64,000 nt of DNA from contig JBEKKS010000006.1 of the NCBI GenBank assembly GCA_050010595.1, positions 62,001 through 126,000 of the forward strand, read 5' to 3'. Shown in pieces: positions 16,052 through 24,273 of this stretch. The stretch is from Palsa-513 sp050010595 (GTDB lineage: Bacteria; Actinomycetota; Thermoleophilia; Solirubrobacterales; Solirubrobacteraceae). The notes under the pieces are model-generated. The model searched no databases, had not been told where the DNA came from, and saw nothing but the letters and a program-made list of their open reading frames with translations. Position 1 is the stretch's first letter; the number at the start of each line of letters is the position of its first letter. Position numbers and translations under genes: made by a program.

Positions 16052-17499
16052 CGATGGCACCACCCGTCCGCACTGATGAGCGGCTAACGCCGCTGGAACG
16101 CCTAGAGGTCCTCTGCGATCCGGACTCGTTGCACCTGTTGCGGACCGATGTGCTCTCGCGTCGGATGGGCGAGAAGGCACGGCCCGGTGATGGAGTTCTT
16201 GGCGCAACCGGCCGCGTCGACGGGCGCCCGGTGGCCTGCTTCGCGCAGGACGCCTCGTTCGCGGGCGGCTCGCTCGGCGAAGCGCACGCCGATACCGTCG
16301 TGTCGGTGCTTGCGCTGGCGGAGCGCACGCGCGTGCCGGTGATCGGCTTCATCGAGTCGGCGGGAGCGCGGATGCAGGAGGGCCTGGCGGCGCTGGCAGG
16401 CTACGGTCGGATCTTCCATCACCACGTCGCCCTCTCCGGTCAGGTGCCTCAGATCTCGGTCATCTGCGGCGCTTGCGCGGGTGGTGGCTCCTATGCCCCG
16501 GCGCTGACCGACTTCGTGATCATGACCGAGACGGCGAGCATGTTCCTGACCGGCCCCGCGGTCGTCGCGGCCGTGACCGGTGAGGACGTGACGGCGCTCG
16601 AGCTCGGCGGCCACCGGGTGCACGACCGCAACGGCGTCTGCCACCTCGTCGCCGCCACCGATGTCGACGCCGCGCTGCTCGCGCGCGACCTGCTCGACTA
16701 CCTGCCGCAGTCCAGCGACGCCCCGCCGTCGCTCTGGCCGACGGTCGACCCGCCCGGCGTCGCGCCGGACAGCTTCGTCCCGGCGCAGCAGCGCAAGGTC
16801 TACGACATCCGCGACGTCGCGCGGTCGTTGCTGGATGGTGGGCGCCTGCTCGAGATATCGCCGCGTTTTGCGCGCAACGTCGTCTGCGCCTTCGGTCGGC
16901 TCGAGGGTCGCTCGGTCGGCATCGTTGCGAACCAGCCGCGCTATCTCGGCGGCGTTCTCGACAGCGACGCGTCACAGAAGGCGGCGCGCTTCGTGCGCAC
17001 CTGCAACCTGTTCCGCATCCCGCTGCTCGTCCTCGTCGACACGCCGGGATTCCTCCCGGGAACCAAGCAGGAGCAGCTCGGCGTGATTCGCCACGGCGCG
17101 AAGCTCGTGCACGCTTTCTCCGAATGCACGGTGCCGCGCGTGACGGTCTTGCTGCGCAAGGCCTTCGGCGGGGCGTTCATCGCGATGAACAGCAAAGAGC
17201 TCGGTGCTGACTTTGTCTACGCCTGGCCCTCGGCTCAGCTCGGCGTGATGGGCGCGTTGCAAGCAGTCGACATCATCCACCGTCGCGCGATCGCCGCCGC
17301 GGAGGACCCGGCCGCGATGCGCGTCGCACTGGCGGCAGACTATGAGGCCGAGCACCTGACGCCCGCTGCGGCGAGCGCGGAAGGCCACGTTGACGACGTG
17401 ATCGAGCCCGCCGAGACACGCGAGCGCGTTTCCGCGTCGTTTGCCGCGCTCGACACGGTTCCACCGCGACGCCGCCCACTCGGCAACATCCCCCTATAG
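16048..17499 (+). CDS. Acyl-CoA carboxylase carboxyltransferase subunit (fused beta+alpha, AccD/PccB-like)
   Basis: Transfers a carboxyl group from biotin to acetyl- or propionyl-CoA; in this operon it most likely makes malonyl-CoA for fatty-acid synthesis. The 483-aa chain carries both halves of the crotonase-like carboxyltransferase: the N-terminal half with GFIESAGARMQEGLAAL and GACAGGGSYAPALTDF, and the C-terminal half with LVLVDTPGFLPGTKQEQLG and RKAFGGAFIAMNSK. No N-terminal zinc finger, so it is PccB/AccD5-like. It needs a biotin carboxylase (not in the window) and a biotin carrier, for which the 70-aa protein at 32278-32490 is a candidate. Confidence 0.92.
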   Translation: MTMAPPVRTDERLTPLERLEVLCDPDSLHLLRTDVLSRRMGEKARPGDGVLGATGRVDGRPVACFAQDASFAGGSLGEAHADTVVSVLALAERTRVPVIGFIESAGARMQEGLAALAGYGRIFHHHVALSGQVPQISVICGACAGGGSYAPALTDFVIMTETASMFLTGPAVVAAVTGEDVTALELGGHRVHDRNGVCHLVAATDVDAALLARDLLDYLPQSSDAPPSLWPTVDPPGVAPDSFVPAQQRKVYDIRDVARSLLDGGRLLEISPRFARNVVCAFGRLEGRSVGIVANQPRYLGGVLDSDASQKAARFVRTCNLFRIPLLVLVDTPGFLPGTKQEQLGVIRHGAKLVHAFSECTVPRVTVLLRKAFGGAFIAMNSKELGADFVYAWPSAQLGVMGALQAVDIIHRRAIAAAEDPAAMRVALAADYEAEHLTPAAASAEGHVDDVIEPAETRERVSASFAALDTVPPRRRPLGNIPL

Positions 17500-17501
17500 C
17501 G

Positions 17502-18278
17502 ATGCTCGCCGGCAAGCGGCTACTCATAACCGGCGTCCTGACGCGCGGCTCGATCGCTTTCGAGGTTGCACGCCAAGCGCAGGAGCTCGGGGCCGAAATC
17601 GCGCTGACGAGCTTCGGACGGGCGCGCCGCCTGACCGAGCGCGTCGCCAAGGAGCTGCCGCAGACGGCTGATGTGCTCGAGCTCGACGTCAACAACCCCG
17701 ATGATCTCGCCGCCGTCGCGGCCGAGATCGCGAGCCGCTGGGGTGCGCTGGACGGTCTGCTGCACGCGATCGCCTTCGCCCCCCAGGATGCGCTCGGCGG
17801 CGACTTTCTCGGCACCTCGAGCGCATCGGCATTGACTGCGTTCGAGACCAGCGCCTACTCGCTGAAGGCGCTCACCGCGGCGCTCGTGCCGTCACTCGAG
17901 GCCGCTGAGCGCGGGTCGGTCGTCGGCCTCGACTTCGATGCAAGCGTTGCCTGGCCGGTCTACGATTGGATGGGGGTGTGCAAGGCGGCCCTGGAGAGCG
18001 TCTCGCGCTACCTGGCTCGTGACCTCGGCCCACGCGGGATCCGCGTGAACCTGGTTGCCGCCGGGCCGATCGAGACGATCGCAGCGGGCGGAATTCCGGA
18101 CTTCGAGTCGCTCGCAGGGCTCTGGCGCGACCGGGCGCCGCTCGGCTGGGACACGCGCGACGCCGGACCGGTCGCGGCCACGGTGTGCTTCCTGCTCTCG
18201 GACTTCTCGCGGGCGATCACCGGCGAGATCATCCACGTCGACGGTGGCTTCCACGCGATGGGTGCGCCGGTGCGCTGA
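17502..18278 (+). CDS. fabI: Enoyl-ACP reductase (FabI/InhA type)
   Basis: NADH-dependent last step of each elongation round. The 258-aa SDR has the divergent FabI cofactor motif (LITGVLTRGSIAFEVA) instead of the classic GxxxGxG, the LHAIAFAP strand and the FabI-specific Tyr-x6-Lys (YDWMGVCK). The C terminus ITGEIIHVDGGFHAMG is standard. It starts two bases after the previous stop and closes the operon. This is the class of enzyme inhibited by isoniazid adducts and triclosan. Confidence 0.96.
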   Translation: MLAGKRLLITGVLTRGSIAFEVARQAQELGAEIALTSFGRARRLTERVAKELPQTADVLELDVNNPDDLAAVAAEIASRWGALDGLLHAIAFAPQDALGGDFLGTSSASALTAFETSAYSLKALTAALVPSLEAAERGSVVGLDFDASVAWPVYDWMGVCKAALESVSRYLARDLGPRGIRVNLVAAGPIETIAAGGIPDFESLAGLWRDRAPLGWDTRDAGPVAATVCFLLSDFSRAITGEIIHVDGGFHAMGAPVR

Positions 18279-18373
18279 GCGCTACGGCGGTAGAGATCGC
18301 GAAGGCCGAATCCGACGAGCGGCCTGGCCGACAGGCATCGGCCGATGCGAGCAGTGCTTCTGCGCATGGGACA

Positions 18374-18412
18374 AAAAGCCGCGGGGCGACGGCCTCTGGC
18401 ACGTCGCCCCGC
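18374..18412 (-). terminator. Strong rho-independent terminator on the minus strand
   Basis: GCGGGGCGACG (18381-18391) pairs perfectly with CGTCGCCCCGC (18402-18412) around a ten-base loop. AAAAAGCC precedes it on the + strand, so the minus-strand RNA ends hairpin-GGC-UUUUU. No minus-strand gene lies upstream of it for several kilobases. Confidence 0.75.
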
Positions 18413-18511
18413 CGGCGTGAGGGAGGAGAGGTACTACCGCTACCGGCGGATCCTTGCCGGCAGGCCTGTTCCCACGCTCGTCACTCCTCAGGCGATGCGC
18501 GGGCCGAAGAC

Positions 18512-18543
18512 TTGGCACTGCCCTACTTGTATGTAAGTATACA
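18512..18543 (+). promoter_or_regulatory. Promoter and palindromic operator of the GntR gene
   Basis: TTGGCA (18512-18517) is a -35 candidate; AGTATA (18536-18541) is the -10, 18 bp downstream and seven bases from the ATG at 18549. The palindrome TGTAT-GTAAGT-ATACA (18528-18543) covers the -10 and has the TGT...ACA form of FadR-subfamily operators, so autoregulation is likely. The reverse complement offers TATACT as a -10 for a minus-strand transcript. Confidence 0.6.
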
Positions 18544-18548
18544 GCCGG

Positions 18549-19259
18549 ATGGCTGACATGCGCATCTCCCGTTCGCGCCGCCTCAGCGGCGGTTCGACGA
18601 GCCGCCAGGTCTACGCGGCGCTGCGCGAGGCGATCGTTGCGGGCGAGCTCCTCCCGGGGCAGCGGATCTCCGAGAACGACCTGTCAGAGCGACTCGGTGT
18701 CAGCCGCACGCCGATCCGTGAGGCGTTGACGCTGCTGCGCGATGAGCGCTTCGTGCAGGTGGTGCCGCAGATGGGCACGTTCGTCACACGGATCAGCACA
18801 GCGGCTGTTGCAGACGCCCAGTTCGTGCGCGAAGCGCTCGAGTGCGCCGCCGTGCGCCTCGCCGCGCAGCGCGCCGAGCCGAGCGACCTCGGTGCGCTGG
18901 ATGGCCTGATCCGCCGTCAGGAGGAGGTAGTAGCCAACGTCGACTTCGAGCGCTTCGCCGTCCTCGACGACGAGTTCCACGCAGCGATCTGTGAGCTCAG
19001 CGGCCGCGGCTTCGCCTGGGAGGTCGCGCAACGCGCAAAGGGCCACCTGAGCCGCGTCCGCCGGCTCAGCCTGCCGCAGCCGGAATACCTCCTGGAGATG
19101 GTCGCCGAGCATCACGTGGTGCTCGAGGCCTTGCGCCGCCGCTCGCCCGACGATGCCGAGACCGCGCTGCGCCACCACTTGCGGATGGTGCTCTCCGCGA
19201 TCCCTGCGATTCGCGAACAGCATCCTGATTACTTCGAGGACGAGGAGGGCACGCCATGA
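18549..19259 (+). CDS. GntR family regulator with FCD (FadR-type) ligand domain
   Basis: A 236-aa repressor-like protein. The winged HTH spans about residues 17-80 (VYAALREAIVAGELLPGQRISENDL, LGVSRTPIREALTLLRDE). The FCD domain follows, with the expected metal-ligand region (DDEFHAAICELSG, VAEHHVVLEAL, ALRHHLRM). FCD proteins bind organic acids such as pyruvate, lactate or acyl-CoA. It overlaps the E1-alpha start by four bases (ATGA), so it most likely regulates the dehydrogenase operon and itself; PdhR of E. coli is a functional parallel. Ligand is inferred, not shown. Confidence 0.93.
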   Translation: MADMRISRSRRLSGGSTSRQVYAALREAIVAGELLPGQRISENDLSERLGVSRTPIREALTLLRDERFVQVVPQMGTFVTRISTAAVADAQFVREALECAAVRLAAQRAEPSDLGALDGLIRRQEEVVANVDFERFAVLDDEFHAAICELSGRGFAWEVAQRAKGHLSRVRRLSLPQPEYLLEMVAEHHVVLEALRRRSPDDAETALRHHLRMVLSAIPAIREQHPDYFEDEEGTP

Positions 19260-20305
19260 CCACGGTCGCGAAGAGCACGCTGCGCGAGCTGTACGAGCAG
19301 ATGTTGCTGATCAGGGCTTTCGAGACCGAGACAGAACGCGCCTACAAAGCCGCCTTGATCGGCGGTTACTGCCACCTCTCCTCCGGCCAGGAGGCTGCGA
19401 CGGTCGGGACGATGCATGCACTCGCCGCCGATGATCTCCTGATCACCGGCTACCGCTGTCACGGTTTCGCGCTCGCTCGCGGTGTGCCGCCCGAGGCGGT
19501 GATGGCTGAGCTCTTTGGCCGTAGCGGTGGCTGCTCGCACGGGCGCGGCGGCTCGATGCACCTGCTCGACGTCGAGCGCGGCTACTACGGCGGCTGGGGC
19601 ATCGTCGCCGGCCAGCTGCCGCTTGCTACCGGGCTTGCGCTGGGACTCGTACGCCAGGGTCGCGAGCAGTGCGTGCTCTGCGAGCTGGGCGACGGCGCGA
19701 TCAACATGGGCGCCTGGCATGAGTCCCTGAACCTCGCAGCGGTCTGGCGTCTACCGGTCGTCTTCCTCGTGATGAACAACGAGTATGGGATGGGCACGAG
19801 CGTCGAGCGCGCGTCCGCCGTCACAGACCTCCACCGCCGCGCCGCCGCCTACGACATCCCCTCCGAGCGGGTCGACGGCGACGACCTGCTTGCCGTCGTC
19901 GAGGCCGCATCGACGTTGCTTGCAGCTGCGCGCAGCGAGCGCACGCCGGCCGTGCTCGAGCTCGTCACCTACCGCTACCGCGGGCACTCGGTCGCCGATC
20001 CCGGTCTCTCCTATCGCACGACCGAGGAGATCGAGGAGCATCAGCGCAAGGATCCTTTGAGTCGCGTGCGGGCGCTGCTCGCCGACGAAGGCATTGCCGA
20101 CGCGGAGCTCGCGGAGCTGGCGCGCGTGGTCGACGAGCGCGTCGCCGCCGCCGTCGAATGGGCACGCGCGGACCCGGCGCCGCAGGTCAGCGAGCTTGCC
20201 AAGGGCATGTACGCACCGGGGAGCGCGAGCCAGTTCGCGCGCATGCTTGCCGGCGCGCCGTTTGGCGAGCGCGAGCTCGTCTTCGCCGGGGGGCTTGGCC
20301 TGTGA
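19256..20305 (+). CDS. pdhA: 2-oxoacid (probably pyruvate) dehydrogenase E1 component, alpha subunit
   Basis: Thiamine-diphosphate enzyme subunit that decarboxylates the 2-oxoacid. The 349-aa product has the ThDP/Mg motif (CELGDGAINMGAWHESLNLA ending in FLVMNN) and the conserved TYRYRGHSVADPG loop that is phosphorylated in eukaryotic homologues. HLSSGQEAATVG and SGGCSHGRGGSMH are typical of the PDH-type alpha subunit. It is coupled at both ends by four-base overlaps to the GntR and E1-beta genes. A branched-chain substrate is not excluded. Confidence 0.92.
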   Translation: MTTVAKSTLRELYEQMLLIRAFETETERAYKAALIGGYCHLSSGQEAATVGTMHALAADDLLITGYRCHGFALARGVPPEAVMAELFGRSGGCSHGRGGSMHLLDVERGYYGGWGIVAGQLPLATGLALGLVRQGREQCVLCELGDGAINMGAWHESLNLAAVWRLPVVFLVMNNEYGMGTSVERASAVTDLHRRAAAYDIPSERVDGDDLLAVVEAASTLLAAARSERTPAVLELVTYRYRGHSVADPGLSYRTTEEIEEHQRKDPLSRVRALLADEGIADAELAELARVVDERVAAAVEWARADPAPQVSELAKGMYAPGSASQFARMLAGAPFGERELVFAGGLGL

Positions 20306-21333
20306 GCACGATCGAAACCGCCGCACCGCCGGCACCCGGAGCAACTGAGGTAATGACCTATCGCGAGGCGCTACGGCTGGCGCTGCGTGAGGAGCTCATG
20401 CGCGACGAACGCGTCTTCATCATGGGCGAGGAGGTTGGCGTCTTCGAAGGCGCGTACAAGGTGACCGCCGGCCTGCTCAACGAGTTCGGACCGGACCGCG
20501 TTCGCGACACGCCGATCTCCGAGGAGGGCTTCGTCGGCGCTGGAGTCGGCGCCGCGATGATCGGCGAGCGTCCCATCGTCGAGATAATGACGATCAACTT
20601 CCTCCTCGTTGCGATGGACCAGGTCGTCAACCACGCCGCGAAGATCGGTGCGATGTTCGGCGGTGAGGTGCGCTGCCCGCTCGTGATCCGCACTCCGAAC
20701 GGTGCCGGCAACCAGCTGACCGCCCAGCACTCGCAATCGTTCGAAGGCTGGTTCGCTGGTACCCCAGGTCTCAAGGTCGTGGCGCCGGCAAACCCCGCCG
20801 ACGCGAAGGGCCTGCTCAAAGCCGCGATCCGCGACGACGACCCGGTCTTGGTCGTGGAGAACCTCGCGATCTACAAGGAGCGCGGCGAGGTGCCGCTCGA
20901 CCCGGAGCATCTCGTGCCGATCGGGCTCGCTAACGTGGCCCGTCCAGGTAGCGACATCACGCTTGTTGCGCACGGCTTTGCGACGGTCCGTGCCCTGCAC
21001 GTCGCCGGGCGTCTCGAGTCCGAGCACGGCGTCAAGGCGGAGGTCGTGGACCTGCGCTCGCTGCGTCCGCTCGATGTCGACACCGTCGCCGAGTCAGTCG
21101 CGAGGACGAACCGCGCCGTCTGCATCGAGGAGGGCTGGCCAAGCTACGGCGTCACCGCCGAGCTTGCAGCGCGCATCCAGAAGGTCTGCTTCGACGATCT
21201 CGATGCGCCAGTCGAGCGCGTCGGGATGGCGGAGGTGCCGCTGCCCTATGCGAAGGATCTCGAGACCGCGGCGATGCCGAACGAGGGCCGTATCGAGGCT
21301 GCAGTCCTCACGACGCTAGGCTTGCGCGCGTGA
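20302..21333 (+). CDS. pdhB: 2-oxoacid (probably pyruvate) dehydrogenase E1 component, beta subunit
   Basis: Partner of the alpha subunit in the E1 heterotetramer. Starting at GTG 20302 (GTGA overlap with the alpha stop) it is 343 aa. Typical motifs are VFIMGEEVGVFEGAYKVT, EEGFVGAGVGAAMIG and LTAQHSQSFEGWFAGTPGLK; the last is close to the wording in plastid and cyanobacterial pyruvate dehydrogenases. The C-terminal transketolase domain carries VVDLRSLRPLDVDTV. The longer upstream frame only reads through the alpha gene and is not used. Confidence 0.93.
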   Translation: MSTIETAAPPAPGATEVMTYREALRLALREELMRDERVFIMGEEVGVFEGAYKVTAGLLNEFGPDRVRDTPISEEGFVGAGVGAAMIGERPIVEIMTINFLLVAMDQVVNHAAKIGAMFGGEVRCPLVIRTPNGAGNQLTAQHSQSFEGWFAGTPGLKVVAPANPADAKGLLKAAIRDDDPVLVVENLAIYKERGEVPLDPEHLVPIGLANVARPGSDITLVAHGFATVRALHVAGRLESEHGVKAEVVDLRSLRPLDVDTVAESVARTNRAVCIEEGWPSYGVTAELAARIQKVCFDDLDAPVERVGMAEVPLPYAKDLETAAMPNEGRIEAAVLTTLGLRA

Positions 21334-22571
21334 GCGATGTAGTGATGCCACGCCTCTCCGATTCGATGGAGGAGGGGACGATCATCAAGTGGCTGAAGCA
21401 GCCCGGCGACGAGGTGCGGCTCGGCGACCCGCTTGCCGACATCGAGACGGATAAGGCGACGGTCACCTACGAGGCCGACGCCGCCGGCTTCCTGCAGATC
21501 CTCGCCGGTGAGGGCGACACGCTGCAGATCGGCGCCACGATTGCACGCCTGCTCGAGAGCTCCGATGCAGCGAAGGCGAACGGAGCGCCGCCGCCCGCGC
21601 CGGCCGCCACCTCCCCCGTGCCGGCAAGCGAGCCCGCGCCGACGCCTGCTGCCACGAGCGCTCCGGCGGCGGCCGTTCCCGTTGCGGCGCCGCCGCTCGC
21701 GCCCGGCGGCCGAATCAAGGCCTCGCCCGTTGCTCGGAGGATTGCCAACGAGCGCGGCATCGACCTCGCAACGCTCGCGGGGAGCGGACCCGACGGGCGG
21801 ATCGTCAAGGCCGACGTCCTCGCCGCGCAACCCGGCGCGCCGGGCTCGGCTGCCGCGGCTGCGCCCGCCGAGCCCGGTAGTGCGAAGGGCGACGTGACGC
21901 TTGTGGAGCTGACGCGAACGCAAGCGCTGATCGCACGGCGGATGGCGAGCGCGAAGGCGACGATCCCCGAGTTCACGGTTACCGTCGAGGTCGACGCCGA
22001 CCCGGCGCTAGAGCTTCGCGAGCAGCTGCGCAACACGGCCTCGCCGCTGCCATCGATCAACGATCTGATCGTGCGGGCATGCGCGCTCGCCCTGCGCTCC
22101 CATCCAAACATCAACGCCGCCTACGTTGACGGCCACTTTGAGCGCTACTCGCGCGTCAACATCGGCGTTGCGGTTGCATCCGAAGGCACGCTCGTCGTTC
22201 CCACCGTGTTCGACGCCGACCTCAAGTCGCTGGTCGAGATTGCGGCACAGACGCGACAGCTGGCGAGCCAGGTCCGCGAGGGGACAGTCGCGCCGGCCGA
22301 TCTGTCGGGCGGCACGTTCACGGTGTCGAACCTGGGCATGCTCGGCGTCGCCCGCTTCACCGCCGTGATCAACCCCCCGCAGGCGGCGATCCTCGCCATC
22401 GGCGCCGCCAGTCCGCGCCCGATCGTCGGTGCGGGCGGGGCAATCGCGGTGCGCAGGATCATGGAGATGACGCTCTCGGCCGACCACCGCATCGTGTATG
22501 GCGCGGACGCGGCGGAGTTCCTGCAGAGCGTGCGCAAGCGCCTCGAACGCCCCGCGCTGCTGCTGCTCTAG
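21330..22571 (+). CDS. pdhC: 2-oxoacid dehydrogenase E2 component (dihydrolipoyl acyltransferase)
   Basis: Core of the complex; moves the acyl group from lipoyl to CoA. The 413 aa hold one lipoyl domain (residues 1-78, lipoylated Lys42 in DIETDKATVTYE), an Ala/Pro-rich linker, an E3-binding domain (IKASPVARRIANERGID, about 125-165) and the catalytic domain. In the usual HxxxDG motif His386 is kept but the Asp is replaced by Tyr390 (ADHRIVYGADAAEF), as in cyanobacterial and plastid E2 proteins. No E3 (lipoamide dehydrogenase) gene is nearby, so E3 must be supplied from elsewhere. Confidence 0.93.
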   Translation: MSDVVMPRLSDSMEEGTIIKWLKQPGDEVRLGDPLADIETDKATVTYEADAAGFLQILAGEGDTLQIGATIARLLESSDAAKANGAPPPAPAATSPVPASEPAPTPAATSAPAAAVPVAAPPLAPGGRIKASPVARRIANERGIDLATLAGSGPDGRIVKADVLAAQPGAPGSAAAAAPAEPGSAKGDVTLVELTRTQALIARRMASAKATIPEFTVTVEVDADPALELREQLRNTASPLPSINDLIVRACALALRSHPNINAAYVDGHFERYSRVNIGVAVASEGTLVVPTVFDADLKSLVEIAAQTRQLASQVREGTVAPADLSGGTFTVSNLGMLGVARFTAVINPPQAAILAIGAASPRPIVGAGGAIAVRRIMEMTLSADHRIVYGADAAEFLQSVRKRLERPALLLL

Positions 22572-22656
22572 CAGCGACCACCGTGGTGGTGCCGCCGGTG
22601 CGCTCACTGGCTGAACGTGGCGGTGGCCAGACCTCCGCGCACGCCGATAGTCGTTC

Positions 22657-24177
22657 CTAGTGAGCGGGAGCTCCGGTGCCGCCGCTGTCGCCGACGCTGC
22701 TGGCTCCGCTGGGACCGCTCGCAGCTGTGGGACCACTGGCCCCCGTGTCGTTCGCGCTCGCCACCGTGGCGGTCGGTCCTGTGGCGTCGCTCTTGTCATC
22801 GGCAACGGCAACCGTCGAAGCTCCGGTGCTCGCCACCGCTGTACCACCGGTTGAGCCGCTCGAACTCGAGCTCTCACCGGTTGTAGGGGTTGTTGGTGTA
22901 GTCGCGCCCGTTGCACCGCTTGTGCCCGTCGCACCGCTGGCGCCGCTCGAACCGCTCGAACCGGTTGCGCCGGTTGCGCCGGTTGCGCCGGTTATGCCCG
23001 TCACGCCGGTCGGCCCCGTGCCGGCGAGAGCGATCTGCGTCGCGCCCGGCGTACCGGCGCTGCCGGCCTGCGGCGTTGCAGCTCCCGCACTGACCGCCGG
23101 CGCCGACGGTCCGACGGCCGCGCCGGTCGTTGCGCTCAGTTGCCCCGTATTGGTGGGAAACTGAAGCGCCGGCCTGGCAGGCCCACCAACTGCCTGCAGC
23201 GCGACCGGCGTAGCGGTTCCAATCACGGCGGCGGTAGCGACCACCGCCGCCACCTTCGCCGTGGCAGCGCTGAGCAGCGAGACGCCGCTTCCGGCCGCCG
23301 CGCTGCCGGTCGTAGTCGCTGCGCCGCCACCGATGGCGCCGCTCCCGGCGCTCGATCCGCTGGCTCCCAGCAGCGAGCAAAGCTTGGCGAAGGGACCGAG
23401 CGGCGCGAGCGCGGCGAGCCCTTTCGAGACGTCCCGGAGCTCGCGGTGATAGGTCCGGCAGTCGGCGCACTCGCGTACGTGCCGGCGCGAGCGTGCGTTC
23501 ATGCGGACGCCACGGTCGGCGGCATCGGCGAGCTCGAGGTGGATGTCCTCGCACGGCGTTTCGCGAGCGACCCGCAAGTCGACGAGGCCGGTGCGGGCGC
23601 GCAGTAGCAGGGACTTCACCGCCGGGACCGAAACCTCGAGCGTTTCGGCGAGCTCCTGATAGCTCAGCCCCTGCAGCTCGCGCATCAGGAGCGCCGAGCG
23701 CTGCGGTACCGGCAACGTTTGCACGTCGGCGACGAGCCGCGCGAGCGTCTCGCTGCGCTCGGCGACGAGCGACGGGTCCTGAGTGCTGGTCAGTGACGCG
23801 GTCGCGGGCCGCGCCTCGCCATCGATCTCCGTCGGGACGGCGATCGGTTTGCGCAGCTCGTCGATGCAGCGGTTGTGGGCGATCCGGTACAGCCAGGCGC
23901 GCAAGAGGATCGGGCGGTTGCTCGCGCGCAGCGATTTGAACGCTCTGATGAACACGTCTTGCAGGGCGTCCTCCGGGTCGCTGCCGTGGCCACGCAGCAT
24001 CTGGCGCGTGTAGGCGAGCAGCCGGGCACGGTAGCGGTCATGGATGGCGCGGAAGGCGTCGTCGGAGCCGGCGCGGAACAGCGCCACCAGTTGATCGTCG
24101 CTACGCAGCCGCAAGAGGGCTGCCGAGACTGGGGCTCGACGCTCGATCGCGGCTCGTGGCAGGGCGGAGGCTTCCAC
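22657..24177 (-). CDS. ECF-type sigma factor fused to zinc-finger, membrane and collagen-like tail
   Basis: A 506-aa protein, far longer than the usual 170-200 aa. Region 2 covers about 35-105 (DALQDVFIRAFKSL, LYRIAHNRCIDELRK) and region 4 about 150-200 (LSYQELAETLEVSVPAVKSLL). After that comes a zf-HC2-like, anti-sigma-type zinc motif (C209, then H233, C237, C240 in RRHVRECADC), a hydrophobic helix at about 298-325 and a low-complexity tail with Gly-x-Thr/Ser repeats at 386-425. It should be a membrane-tethered sigma factor controlled by its own anti-sigma-like domain. The start is GTG 24177. Its target regulon is unknown; the divergent GH15 genes are neighbours. Confidence 0.88.
   Translation of the reverse strand: MEASALPRAAIERRAPVSAALLRLRSDDQLVALFRAGSDDAFRAIHDRYRARLLAYTRQMLRGHGSDPEDALQDVFIRAFKSLRASNRPILLRAWLYRIAHNRCIDELRKPIAVPTEIDGEARPATASLTSTQDPSLVAERSETLARLVADVQTLPVPQRSALLMRELQGLSYQELAETLEVSVPAVKSLLLRARTGLVDLRVARETPCEDIHLELADAADRGVRMNARSRRHVRECADCRTYHRELRDVSKGLAALAPLGPFAKLCSLLGASGSSAGSGAIGGGAATTTGSAAAGSGVSLLSAATAKVAAVVATAAVIGTATPVALQAVGGPARPALQFPTNTGQLSATTGAAVGPSAPAVSAGAATPQAGSAGTPGATQIALAGTGPTGVTGITGATGATGATGSSGSSGASGATGTSGATGATTPTTPTTGESSSSSGSTGGTAVASTGASTVAVADDKSDATGPTATVASANDTGASGPTAASGPSGASSVGDSGGTGAPAH
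22961..22996. repeat. Nine-base tandem repeat in the sigma-factor tail
   Basis: CCGGTTGCG occurs three times in a row (22961-22987), followed by the variant CCGGTTATG. On the minus strand it encodes the Gly-Ala-Thr triplets of the collagen-like segment. Such repeats can change copy number by slippage. Confidence 0.85.
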
Positions 24178-24260
24178 TTTGCTGGCTCGGGTTCGCTACG
24201 GTCCCTCGCCCGACTCTAACGCCTGCGCCGCACAGAAGTTCCGGTATCCGCGGATCGCGA

Positions 24261-24266
24261 TACGCT
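24261..24266 (+). promoter_or_regulatory. -10 box of the first GH15 gene
   Basis: TACGCT seven bases before the ATG at 24274; implies a leaderless mRNA. No clear -35 is seen. Confidence 0.45.
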
Positions 24267-24273
24267 CGCGGGA

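Larger units (their letters stand above)
18279..18548. other. 270-bp intergenic region upstream of the GntR gene
   Basis: No convincing ORF on either strand. It holds a strong intrinsic terminator that points leftwards (18374-18412) and a palindromic promoter/operator (18512-18543). The stretch between, read on the minus strand, is a candidate small RNA of about 160 nt. Confidence 0.5.

Noticed and set aside
18279..18548. Known riboswitch class in the region upstream of the GntR gene
   Set aside because: Neither strand shows cobalamin, TPP, SAM, glycine or c-di-GMP/c-di-AMP core motifs that I could recognise; described only as a candidate RNA.
22874..23554. Arg-rich minus-strand frame inside the sigma-factor gene
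   Set aside because: Alternative frame of the repeat region; repetitive by-product of the collagen-like coding sequence.
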